DNA of 5,666 nucleotides, from positions 1,473,379-1,479,044 of the forward strand of contig CP070843.1 in NCBI GenBank assembly GCA_020350905.1. Direction: 5' to 3'. The notes below the pieces were generated by a model. That model was not told the origin of the DNA and ran no database searches. It was given only the letters and a program-made list of their open reading frames with translations. Source of the DNA: Deltaproteobacteria bacterium. Its GTDB lineage: Bacteria > Desulfobacterota > Syntrophobacteria > BM002. Of the stretch, positions 1 to 5,138 are shown piece by piece. Position 1 is the stretch's first letter, and every line of letters begins with the position of its first letter. Made by a program: the position numbers and the translations under genes.

Positions 1-780
1 CATGTCTGGTGCCCCGGCTGCGGCAACGGTATTGTTCTTGGGGCCATGATTCGGGCCATAGACCGGCTTGCTTACCGGAAGGACGACATCGTTATGGTTT
101 CAGGTATCGGCTGTTCCGGTCGGCTCCCTGTATATGTGGATTTCAACACCCTTCATACCACCCACGGGCGAGCCCTCACCTTTGCCACCGGGGTAAAGCT
201 TGCCAAACCCGAGCTCAATGTCATCGTGGTGATGGGTGATGGCGATGCCACCGCCATCGGCGGCAACCACTTTATCCACGCGGCGCGGCGCAACATCAAC
301 CTCACCGCCATCATAATCAACAACAACATTTACGGGATGACAGGAGGTCAGTACTCACCTACCACCCCTTACGGTATGAAGGCCACTACCGCGCCGTACC
401 GCAACATCGAGCACGCCTTCAACATCGCCGAACTTGCCGTAACCGCCGGGGCTGTTTTTGTGGGCCGGGGGACGGTCTACCACGCTCGGTTGCTGGATAA
501 ACTTATTGAGAAGGCTTTCGTCAAGAGGGGCTTTGGTGTGGTGGAAGTGATAACCCATTGTCATACCCAGTACGGCCGCAGGAACAGGATGGGAGATGCC
601 GTGGCCATGATGAAATGGCAAAAGGAACGTGCGGTGCGCGTCGAGAAATCGGCGGACATGAGTGAAGAGGAACTCAAGGATAAGTTCACCATTGGCGTGC
701 TGGCGGACAGAGAGCTCCCTGTTTACACTGAGCAGTATGAACTGGTGCGGGAACAAGCCAAGGATATCATTCCCCGCTGA
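1..780 (+). CDS. korB: 2-oxoacid (2-oxoglutarate):ferredoxin oxidoreductase beta subunit, 5' partial
   Basis: This is the thiamine-diphosphate subunit of a 2-oxoacid:ferredoxin oxidoreductase. The enzyme interconverts 2-oxoglutarate (or a related 2-oxoacid) plus CoA with the acyl-CoA, CO2 and reduced ferredoxin in the cytoplasm. The frame is open from base 1, before the first ATG at 46, and the visible part is 259 residues. It begins HVWCPGCGNG, so only a short N-terminus is missing. Visible family marks are the CPGCG motif (Cys4 and Cys7), a third Cys in GIGCSGR (about 38) and a fourth in HCHTQYGRRN (about 187), which together fit the [4Fe-4S] ligands of this subunit. The TPP/Mg motif runs from GDGD (about 79-82) to NNN (about 107-109). 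The frame ends at TGA. korC follows on the same strand, and korA/korD would be expected just upstream, outside the window. Substrate choice (2-oxoglutarate rather than another 2-oxoacid) rests on similarity of the motif context and is less certain than the family. Confidence 0.93.
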   Translation, partial: HVWCPGCGNGIVLGAMIRAIDRLAYRKDDIVMVSGIGCSGRLPVYVDFNTLHTTHGRALTFATGVKLAKPELNVIVVMGDGDATAIGGNHFIHAARRNINLTAIIINNNIYGMTGGQYSPTTPYGMKATTAPYRNIEHAFNIAELAVTAGAVFVGRGTVYHARLLDKLIEKAFVKRGFGVVEVITHCHTQYGRRNRMGDAVAMMKWQKERAVRVEKSADMSEEELKDKFTIGVLADRELPVYTEQYELVREQAKDIIPR

Positions 781-789
781 TTCGGTAAT

Positions 790-915
790 CTTTATAACAG
801 GGTTTTTAGGGTCTCGCAGAGCTCACGGAGAACTCGAGAGCCCACAGAGACTGCCCTGAGCGACTCGACCTGAGGACATCGAGTGAGCCTCAGTCGAACT
901 CCTCGTCGACAGGTC
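790..915. repeat. degenerate palindromic (REP-like) spacer between korB and korC
   Basis: The gap between korB and korC is 186 bases, unusually long for subunits of one complex, and carries overlapping short inverted repeats. ACTCGA (863-868) pairs with TCGAGT (879-884). CTGAGG (870-875) pairs with CCTCAG (888-893). GTCGA (893-897) pairs with TCGAC (906-910). The segment around 810-850, with CGCAGAGCTCACGGAG and CCCACAGAG, also resembles the purine-rich intergenic repeats common in large environmental bacterial genomes. I see a mosaic of decayed interspersed repeats and no coding. Other copies are not present in this window, so the repeat assignment rests on internal symmetry and recollection of similar sequences. 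Confidence 0.5.
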
Positions 916-966
916 TTGCCGCAGGGGCTCGGGCGAGAGATTTTGTTTGATCGGTCTGGATTCGCG

Positions 967-1569
967 ATGGGAAAAAGATACGAGATATGCTTAAGTGGTT
1001 CGGGGGGACAGGGTCTCATTCTGGCCGGGATTATCCTGGCGGAAGCTGCTGGCGTCTACGAAAGCAAATACGTTGCTCAGACCCAGTCGTATGGACCTGA
1101 GGCTCGGGGCGGGGCCAGCAAGGCCGAGGTAGTCATAAGCGATGAAGAGATTGATTACCCCATGGCCACCAGGTTGGACCTGCTGTTGGCCATGAACCAG
1201 AAATCCTCGGACTCCTTTTACTTCGACTTGAAGCCGGAGGGAACTCTGGTGGTGGATTCTACCTTCGTGAGCCAAACCCCCACCACCAAGGCCGTTTGTA
1301 TTCCCTTCACTGAGATCGCTCGCAAGGAGCTGGGCAGGGAGATGGTAGCCAACATAATTGCCTTGGCCGCACTGGCAACGTTGACCAAGGTGGTATCATT
1401 GAAATCCTTGGAAGCGGCGGTGCTGGCCCGTGTCCCGAAAGGCACCGAGGAACTGAACAGAAAGGCCCTGCAACTCGGCAGCAAAGCAGCCAAAGCGATT
1501 TTGAAAGAGAGGAAACCCGAGTCCATACAGGGCCACGGTCCACACCATGAGGATACTGCTTACGAATGA
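967..1569 (+). CDS. korC: 2-oxoacid (2-oxoglutarate):ferredoxin oxidoreductase gamma subunit
   Basis: This is the gamma subunit that completes the 2-oxoacid:ferredoxin oxidoreductase with KorA/KorB. Residues 10-16 (SGSGGQG) and 38-49 (QTQSYGPEARGG) are the hallmark gamma-domain motifs, followed by KAEVVIS and the acidic IDYP segment. At 200 residues it is close to the usual length of about 180-190, with a slightly long, Lys/Glu-rich tail. I chose ATG 967 because it places the conserved strand (KRYEICLSGSGGQG) at the N-terminus. The GTG at 883 in the same frame would add 28 residues translated from repeat sequence. The ribosome site is poor (only TCTGGA, 6 bases before ATG). The last 23 bases overlap surE in another frame, suggesting translational coupling. 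The assignment to the family is firm, and 2-oxoglutarate as substrate is likely. Confidence 0.93.
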   Translation: MGKRYEICLSGSGGQGLILAGIILAEAAGVYESKYVAQTQSYGPEARGGASKAEVVISDEEIDYPMATRLDLLLAMNQKSSDSFYFDLKPEGTLVVDSTFVSQTPTTKAVCIPFTEIARKELGREMVANIIALAALATLTKVVSLKSLEAAVLARVPKGTEELNRKALQLGSKAAKAILKERKPESIQGHGPHHEDTAYE

Positions 1570-2314
1570 TGATGGCATCTACGCCAAAGGAATCGAAGTC
1601 CTTCATAAACACCTCAGCGAGGACCATGATGTGGTAGTGGTGGCTCCCGAAACCGAGCAAAGCGCTGTGGGACATGCCATCACCCTTACCGATCCTTTGC
1701 GGGTGAAGTCCATAAAACGCAACGGGGCTTTTTTTGGCTATGCTGTAAAAGGCACCCCAGCGGACTGCGTCAAGCTGGCTATAAACGAACTCATGAATCC
1801 GCCGCCGGACTTGGTGGTATCCGGAATTAATTTGGGCGCCAACGTCGGCATCAACGTGATCTACTCAGGTACCGTTTCTGCGGCCACCGAGGGGACTATA
1901 CTGGGAGTCCCTGCCATGGCGGTTTCCATCAACACCTTTCGTGATCCTGACTTCCGACCTGCAGCTCGCTTTGCCCGTTTGCTGGCACAGCAAGTGGAGG
2001 AGCATGGTCTTCCCCCGCATACTTCATTGAACGTCAATGTGCCGGCCATTTCTGAGAGTAAGATACGAGGCGTTCGGGTCACCCGTCAGGGCGTCACTCG
2101 CTTTGTGGAAAAATTCGACCGCAGGATGGATCCTCGGGAGAATGTCTACTACTGGCAGTGTGGCAGCACTCCGCCCCTTGAGGAAGATGGCGACACCGAT
2201 GCCAGTGCCCTGGCAAATGACTGTATTTCCATCACTCCCATCCAGCACGATCTTACCAATTACGACTTTCTGGAAAGCCTCCGCAGTTGGTCCTTTCCCA
2301 AGATTTCAAATTAG
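1547..2314 (+). CDS. surE: 5'/3'-nucleotidase SurE
   Basis: SurE is a cytoplasmic metal-dependent phosphatase that dephosphorylates nucleoside 5'- and 3'-monophosphates and is linked to stationary-phase survival. The product is 255 residues, the normal family size. It starts MRILLTNDDG, giving the metal ligands Asp8 and Asp9. Ser39 (APETEQSAVGH) and Asn95 (SGINLGANVG) fall at exactly the canonical positions for the other two ligands, so the active site looks intact. The YSGTVSAATEG and VNVP segments are also typical. ATG 1547 lies within the 3' end of korC, with only a weak ribosome site in front, so translation may be coupled to korC. The gene ends 63 bases before a convergent glycine-zipper gene, and no strong terminator is visible between them. 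The identification is very secure. Confidence 0.97.
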   Translation: MRILLTNDDGIYAKGIEVLHKHLSEDHDVVVVAPETEQSAVGHAITLTDPLRVKSIKRNGAFFGYAVKGTPADCVKLAINELMNPPPDLVVSGINLGANVGINVIYSGTVSAATEGTILGVPAMAVSINTFRDPDFRPAARFARLLAQQVEEHGLPPHTSLNVNVPAISESKIRGVRVTRQGVTRFVEKFDRRMDPRENVYYWQCGSTPPLEEDGDTDASALANDCISITPIQHDLTNYDFLESLRSWSFPKISN

Positions 2315-2377
2315 TGTTCAAGAAAAGAATGTAGTTGCTGGGAATTGTGCAACAAAGAGCTAACAGGTGAGGTGTAC

Positions 2378-2605
2378 TTATTTCCAGCCGATGGGCTCGT
2401 ATCCCTTTTCACGGAGACATTTCTCAACAAATCGCCGATATACAGGATCTGGCTCACGTGAACGGAAAAGTCCCCGGACAAGTCCTACAGCGGCACTCCC
2501 GGCAGCACCAGCCGCTGCACCGCGCCCGACACTACCTAACACGGCCCCGGTAGCAGCACCGCCTGCAGCGCCAACCGTTGAGTTGCTGATTTGTGGTCGG
2601 ACCAA
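2378..2605 (-). CDS. glycine-zipper protein, C-terminal fragment (probable 5'-truncated pseudogene)
   Basis: This 75-codon frame is rich in Gly and Ala with GxxxG/GxxxA spacing (residues 12-41, for example GAAGGAATG and GAAAGAAGS). It is followed by a basic-acidic linker and a C-terminal block with YRRFVEKCLREKGYEPIGW. Glycine-zipper envelope proteins of this kind normally start with a lipoprotein or export signal and a Cys-containing leader, and are roughly twice this length. Here no signal peptide exists. The only available start is a TTG at 2603-2605, which lies inside the end of repeat A (2594-2696), and an in-frame stop follows upstream within the repeat. I infer that the promoter, signal and N-terminus were lost at the repeat boundary. 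A GC-rich overlapping plus-strand frame is its shadow. Function in intact relatives is uncertain (envelope association). Confidence 0.7.
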   Translation of the reverse strand: MVRPQISNSTVGAAGGAATGAVLGSVGRGAAAGAAGSAAVGLVRGLFRSREPDPVYRRFVEKCLREKGYEPIGWK

Positions 2606-2696
2606 GCTAAGTAATTAATATCCTAATATAAAGGGCTGAAAAGTGGCTTGAATTCGGCCTTAAAGCGGTATTTTTGGGGTCAAAATCGACGTTTTA
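2594..2696 (+). repeat. 103-base repeat, copy A
   Basis: One of three same-orientation copies in the window. It starts with the near-palindrome TGGTCGGACCA and ends with a hairpin. Ungapped hand alignment to copy C (4913-5015) shows 6 differences in 103 positions. The outer stem is TAAAGCG (2661-2667) with CGTTTTA (2690-2696), including one G-U pair. The inner stem is TTTTG (2672-2676) with CAAAA (2681-2685) around a GGGT loop. Its left edge coincides with the broken start of the glycine-zipper gene. I do not recognise the family. Confidence 0.9.
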
Positions 2697-2725
2697 GGAT
2701 GATAGTTACCTGCGACGCTGAGTTA

Positions 2726-2828
2726 TGGTCGGACCAAGCCAAGTAACTGATATGCTAATATAAACGCTTCAAAGGTGACCTGATTTCTGCCTTAAAACGA
2801 CTTTTTGCGTGCCAAAAATGACGGTTTA
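2726..2828 (+). repeat. 103-base repeat, copy B (diverged)
   Basis: Starts 29 bases after copy A and aligns to it without gaps over 103 positions at about three-quarters identity (24 differences counted by hand). The opening TGGTCGGACCAAGC and the central TAATATAAA are unchanged. The terminal hairpin is kept with different bases. The outer stem is CTTAAAACG (2791-2799) with CGGTTTAAG (2822-2830, 8 of 9 paired). The inner stem is TTTTTG (2802-2807) with CAAAAA (2813-2818). A leftward 66-codon frame covering 2755-2955 crosses this repeat. It has no ribosome site and no recognisable motif, and I do not call it a gene. Confidence 0.82.
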
Positions 2829-3017
2829 AGAAGCCCTCGTGGGAATCTTCGAAGGCGATCAAATGCGAGGACATGGCTTGATGGGCGGCAGTGTTCGGGC
2901 CAATAGCTGCTTTTTCGTGTCGTCGCCGATTTCTTTCCTCACTTTTTTGACACATGTTTAGGCATAGATGGGCTCGCAGATTATACTCGGGAACACCTCC
3001 ATCTGACAGAGCACTGT
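2829..3017. other. intergenic stretch with no supported gene
   Basis: Together with repeats A and B this makes a gene-free interval of about 410 bases (2606-3017). Between copy B and the stop of the 109-residue gene I see no RNA gene, no rho-independent terminator and no coding frame with a credible start. The only notable sites are a perfect TATAAT (minus strand, 2980-2985), listed separately, and a plus-strand TTGACA (2947-2952) without a matching -10. Confidence 0.6.
2980..3009 (-). promoter_or_regulatory. possible minus-strand promoter pointing into repeat B
   Basis: Read on the minus strand, CTGTCA (3004-3009) is followed 18 bases later by a perfect TATAAT (2980-2985). It would transcribe leftward through repeats B and A toward the glycine-zipper remnant. 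The -35 matches only 4 of 6 consensus positions and no downstream gene with a good start is visible, so it may be chance. Confidence 0.22.
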
Positions 3018-3347
3018 CTATTTCTCTACCTGGAGAAAAGATCGCAAGAGAGCATTCAGACTATTCCACATTTGTTTAAGTTCTTGATTCTCAATAAAGC
3101 CATCAATAACATCCTTTAACGCACCAGATATTCTCTGCTCCATTTCCTTGGCCTCGTCTGCCAGGAGTGGTTTTTTTGTCCTCCAATGTTCTTCAATGTC
3201 ATGGAAGACACTAGCTAGAACGTAAAAAGGCAGAGGCTCGTTGACTTCCTTGGCCATTTCCATACACTGGTGTCGTATTTCACTCAGATTCTCTACGTAT
3301 AGGCCTTTTTGGAGATTCTTTTTGATTTTCGCAATCCTTATATCCAT
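3018..3347 (-). CDS. hypothetical 109-residue helical protein
   Basis: I do not recognise this protein. From ATG 3345-3347 the product is MDIRIAKIKKN... with 109 residues. This start has the best ribosome site (AAGGA, 5 bases before it). Two alternatives lie upstream: an ATG 6 bases earlier and a TTG at 3375-3377. The sequence is charged and apparently all-helical, with no signal peptide or membrane span. It has alternating Lys/Glu stretches, a central FYVLASVFHDIEEHW segment, and a C-terminal amphipathic helix with repeating Leu (LKQMWNSLNALLRSFL). The composition and the start support a real gene. It follows pyrE on the same strand after a 255-base gap, so co-transcription is possible but not shown. 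The HDIEEH string is not enough to call an HD hydrolase. Confidence 0.65.
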   Translation of the reverse strand: MDIRIAKIKKNLQKGLYVENLSEIRHQCMEMAKEVNEPLPFYVLASVFHDIEEHWRTKKPLLADEAKEMEQRISGALKDVIDGFIENQELKQMWNSLNALLRSFLQVEK

Positions 3348-3602
3348 TTTCATCCTTTCTGTGTAACGCCTTACCAAGGGATTGAACCATCAGCTGTGGA
3401 CGTTTTGCAAAGGCCGGGACAATCCAGAGACATTGGCAAGCATATATGTCTCTGCCAAACAGTGAGACAAGGAAGCCTGGCCACCAAAATATATTCTTAT
3501 GTCGACTATGATATGACCAATGTGGATGGTGCGAAATGTTTTGGAAGAGCTGACTTTCTTGGGATGCTTAAAGCTGCTTTTTGGGATTATTATTGGTCGC
3601 AT
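3348..3602. other. gap between pyrE and the 109-residue gene
   Basis: This 255-base gap holds a 9-base perfect inverted repeat (3425-3454) but no recognisable gene. A minus-strand frame of 70 codons begins with an ATG touching the pyrE stop (TAA-ATG). A plus-strand frame also runs through. Neither has a ribosome site or recognisable motif, and both may be relics of a lost gene. No U-tract terminator follows pyrE. Confidence 0.5.
3425..3454. repeat. 9-base perfect inverted repeat downstream of pyrE
   Basis: CAGAGACAT (3425-3433) and ATGTCTCTG (3446-3454) are perfect reverse complements separated by 12 bases. An overlapping alternative pair exists between TTGGCA and TGCCAA (about 3434-3458). 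No U-run follows on either strand, so it is not a classical terminator. It sits about 80 bases upstream of the 109-residue gene, and could be an RNA stem between cistrons or an operator. Confidence 0.6.
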
Positions 3603-4193
3603 TTAACCAACTGCGACTCTATCCTCTTCTTTCTTTTTATTATAGAGAGCCATGATCTCAGATCGTTTCATCAGTGACTCAACGTTTGGACACAGCTCCT
3701 GGATATTCTGTCTACCATTGGATTCCTCTCTATCAACGAGGACAATGACCTTTTCCACCTCGGCACCAATGTTTGTTATTGCTTCAATCGCGCGGATGGA
3801 AGATGTCCCAGTGGTGATCACATCATCCACTACGACTACTTTCTCGCCGGGTTTGATTTGACCTTCAATCTTCGCTCGTTTACCGTGACCTTTCACCGCC
3901 TTCCTGACAACGAATCCCTTAATGGGCTTCCCTTCCTGTTGAGAGATAAGAATGACAATGCTGGATATCGGCACGGCTCCGAGTTCTAAGCCTCCAACAG
4001 CTGTAATATCTAGATCCCTTATCTTATCGAAAATCAGACGTGCGATAATCTCTGCTCCCTCTGGATCGAGCATAGTAGTCTTGCAATCAAAGTAGAAGTT
4101 GCTCTTACCCGCATGAGCGAGATTAAAGATGGGCTCATCCGAATACTGGAAAGACTTCTCTAAGATGATCTCTTTCAGCCTGTCTAGCATCAT
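3603..4193 (-). CDS. pyrE: orotate phosphoribosyltransferase
   Basis: PyrE joins orotate to PRPP to give orotidine 5'-phosphate, the fifth step of de novo UMP synthesis, in the cytoplasm. From ATG 4191-4193 the protein has 196 residues, normal for the family, and begins MMLDRLKEIILEKSF. Typical features are the substrate segment HAGKSNFYFDCKTT (about 27-40), the flexible catalytic loop with RKAVKGHGKR (about 97-106), and the PRPP-binding motif VVVVDDVITTGTS (about 119-131). AAAGG lies 6 bases before this ATG. The frame stays open upstream to a TTG at 4254-4256, which would add 21 residues not expected for the family. It follows the MerR-type gene after 100 bases without a convincing promoter of its own, so the two may be co-transcribed. 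A homologous phosphoribosyltransferase with another base substrate cannot be excluded, but the motifs fit PyrE well. Confidence 0.95.
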   Translation of the reverse strand: MMLDRLKEIILEKSFQYSDEPIFNLAHAGKSNFYFDCKTTMLDPEGAEIIARLIFDKIRDLDITAVGGLELGAVPISSIVILISQQEGKPIKGFVVRKAVKGHGKRAKIEGQIKPGEKVVVVDDVITTGTSSIRAIEAITNIGAEVEKVIVLVDREESNGRQNIQELCPNVESLMKRSEIMALYNKKKEEDRVAVG

Positions 4194-4264
4194 GCCAAAC
4201 CTTTCGTCTCTGGGCGCCAGTATGTGCTCAATACCAGATATTCTTTCTTGCTGCAACCTACTTC

Positions 4265-4281
4265 TGTCACGTCACATGACA
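4265..4281. promoter_or_regulatory. short inverted repeat upstream of pyrE
   Basis: TGTCA (4265-4269) and TGACA (4277-4281) are reverse complements with 7 bases between, and the interval contains a tandem GTCAC. It lies between the MerR-type gene and pyrE, about 70 bases upstream of the chosen pyrE start. It could be an operator or a leader stem, but short repeats like this arise by chance. Confidence 0.25.
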
Positions 4282-4293
4282 TTCTACCCCTTC

Positions 4294-4764
4294 TTAGGGT
4301 TGGAGGCAATTCGCCTCAATCCGTTTCCTCAGCTTCCTACTGACTGCTTTGAAATCCCTTAACTCTCTAGTAAGCTGCATTTTTATTTGTGAGATGTCAA
4401 AAAGATATTCTTGCCCGGTATCGGCCCGTAGCCTCTTTCCATCTTTTATTACGACAATTTCTTTCCCCACGGTGACCAGAGGTAGTTCTATGAGTGGGTT
4501 TCGGTGGTTAGGGAAAAGGCTTTGAAGTTTGAGAATTGAGCGCTTAATAGTTCTCACGCTGATTCCACTTTCACGAAGCTCGATCACGGTCCTGATCTGA
4601 AGAAGATCTGTAAACGAGAACTCAAGCCTGCCCGTCAAGGACTGAGAGGCAGAGATGACCCCTTCCTTTTTCCAATAATAAATAGTCTGTCTATTGATAG
4701 CGAATTTGGGAAACTTGTCTTTGAAAAGCTTGATGACGAATTCTGTGCTGTAGATTTGGCTCAT
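4294..4764 (-). CDS. MerR-family transcriptional regulator
   Basis: This 156-residue protein has an N-terminal MerR-type winged helix-turn-helix. INRQTIYYWKKEGVI (about 23-37) is the recognition helix and following turn. The wing is around GRLEFSFTDLLQIR (about 45-58), with a second helix pair through ELRESGISVRTIKRSI (about 62-77). A short beta-rich segment (about 95-122, VTVGKEIVVIKDGKRLR then TGQEYLF) follows, then a basic helical tail. There is no Cys cluster as in metal or redox sensors (only one Cys, near the end), so the effector is unknown. ATG 4762-4764 is preceded by a weak AGG eight bases upstream and by a good promoter. Its position directly upstream of pyrE on the same strand suggests a role in controlling that gene or itself. 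That is inference from order only. Confidence 0.88.
   Translation of the reverse strand: MSQIYSTEFVIKLFKDKFPKFAINRQTIYYWKKEGVISASQSLTGRLEFSFTDLLQIRTVIELRESGISVRTIKRSILKLQSLFPNHRNPLIELPLVTVGKEIVVIKDGKRLRADTGQEYLFDISQIKMQLTRELRDFKAVSRKLRKRIEANCLQP
4303..4317 (-). other. hairpin at the 3' end of the MerR-type gene
   Basis: GAGGC and GCCTC (4303-4307 and 4313-4317) form a 5-base perfect stem with a 5-base loop, inside the last codons of the MerR-type gene. No U-run follows in the direction of transcription, so it is not a convincing terminator and read-through to pyrE is plausible. Confidence 0.3.
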
Positions 4765-4790
4765 AATAAGTGCCTAAAATCGTTTAAGTT

Positions 4791-4819
4791 AGTATGTGTT
4801 GGACGGTATTAAATGTCAA
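4791..4819 (-). promoter_or_regulatory. sigma70-like promoter of the MerR-type gene
   Basis: On the minus strand a perfect -35 TTGACA (4814-4819) is followed after exactly 17 bases by CATACT (4791-4796), which matches the -10 consensus at 4 of 6 positions. Transcription would start roughly 20 bases before the ATG of the regulator. The usual 19-20 base spacing of MerR-activated promoters is absent, so this looks constitutive or repressible. A second TTGACA (about 4840-4845) lies upstream without a good -10. Confidence 0.55.
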
Positions 4820-4901
4820 ATAAAACTTTATTTTTTATGTCAATTATATCGTTTCCTAGTCGATCTTTGTCAGCCTCATCGCTTACAAGAAACCAGTCCA
4901 T
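4809..4901 (-). CDS. possible 30-residue small protein or relic starting beside repeat C
   Basis: An ATG at 4899-4901 is preceded by GGGAG with 5 bases spacing, a good ribosome site, and opens a 30-codon frame beginning MDWFLVSDEADKDRLG and ending in TAA. Another in-frame ATG (4911-4913) lies at the very edge of repeat C. The residues look protein-like and acidic. The stop lies 44 bases before the MerR-type gene, and the last codons overlap that gene's promoter. It may be a leader peptide, a toxin-sized protein, or the relic of a larger gene cut at the repeat. No family is recognised. Confidence 0.25.
   Translation of the reverse strand: MDWFLVSDEADKDRLGNDIIDIKNKVLFDI
4818..4833. promoter_or_regulatory. 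AT-rich palindrome abutting the MerR promoter
   Basis: AAATAAA and TTTATTT form a 7-base perfect inverted repeat around two central bases, overlapping the upstream edge of the -35 element (4814-4819). The position suits an operator for autoregulation or an upstream activator site. The low complexity of the sequence makes chance a fair alternative. Confidence 0.35.
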
Positions 4902-4912
4902 CCTCGCTCCCA

Positions 4913-5015
4913 TGGTCGGAGCAAGCTAAGTGATTAATATCCAAATATAAAGGGCTGAAAAGTGGCTTGAATTCGGCCGTAAAACGATATTTTTGGGGTC
5001 AAAATCGACGTTTTA
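4913..5015 (+). repeat. 103-base repeat, copy C
   Basis: This copy has 6 differences from copy A over 103 ungapped positions, and lies in the same orientation about 2.3 kb away. The outer stem TAAAACG (4980-4986) pairs perfectly with CGTTTTA (5009-5015). The inner stem TTTTG (4991-4995) pairs with CAAAA (5000-5004) around GGGT. Copies A and C bracket the pyrE block. As in copy A, a leftward reading frame begins at its TGGTCGG edge. Confidence 0.9.
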
Positions 5016-5138
5016 ACTGGTATGTCTCCAAAAAGTTTCTTTCCGACGGCTGATGGCTGAATGGCGGAGAACAAATTGACATAACTGATGCTGCGTGGTA
5101 GAAAATCGATCTGCGCGATAGTGTCGATGTATGCTAGG
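5016..5138. other. spacer between repeat C and the tRNA remnant
   Basis: This stretch has no gene. It holds a short tandem GGCTGAT/GGCTGAA (about 5048-5061) and the promoter-like pair described separately. Confidence 0.5.
5076..5104 (+). promoter_or_regulatory. promoter-like sequence in front of the tRNA-Arg remnant
   Basis: A perfect TTGACA (5076-5081) is followed after 17 bases by TAGAAA (5099-5104, 4 of 6 consensus). A GC-rich stretch CTGCGCG lies just downstream, as in stringently controlled stable-RNA promoters. Transcription would begin about 25-30 bases before the tRNA-like 5' end. This supports the view that a functional tRNA gene once stood here. Confidence 0.45.

Noticed and set aside
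883..966. Upstream GTG start for korC
   Set aside because: It would add 28 residues encoded by inverted-repeat sequence and move the conserved N-terminal strand inward. ATG 967 fits the family.
2324..2362. Terminator between surE and the convergent glycine-zipper gene
   Set aside because: GTTGC/GCAAC forms only a 5-base stem with a 10-base loop and no T-run on either strand.
2367..2618. Plus-strand Pro/Ala/Thr-rich frame
   Set aside because: It is antisense to the glycine-zipper frame. Its Ala/Pro runs are the complement of the Gly/Ala codons.
2594..2828. CRISPR-like array from copies A and B
   Set aside because: Only two adjacent units of 103 bases with one 29-base spacer, diverged from each other, and no cas genes. 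CRISPR repeats are much shorter and near-identical.
2755..2955. 66-codon minus-strand frame rich in Arg/His
   Set aside because: It has no ribosome site, crosses repeat B, and shows no recognisable motif. More likely a by-product of the repeat.
3309..3677. 122-codon plus-strand frame across the pyrE downstream gap
   Set aside because: It overlaps the ends of two better supported minus-strand genes and has no ribosome site. The middle part looks somewhat protein-like but no family is recognised.
4194..4256. TTG start giving a 217-residue PyrE
   Set aside because: The family normally begins at the MxxRLKEII segment, and a good AAAGG site precedes ATG 4191-4193.
2594..5015. Repeats as integron attC sites flanking gene cassettes
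   Set aside because: The size and terminal hairpin are suggestive, but the copies lack the attC core sites (RYYYAAC and GTTRRRY) in matching inverted positions, and the block is several genes long with no integrase in view.
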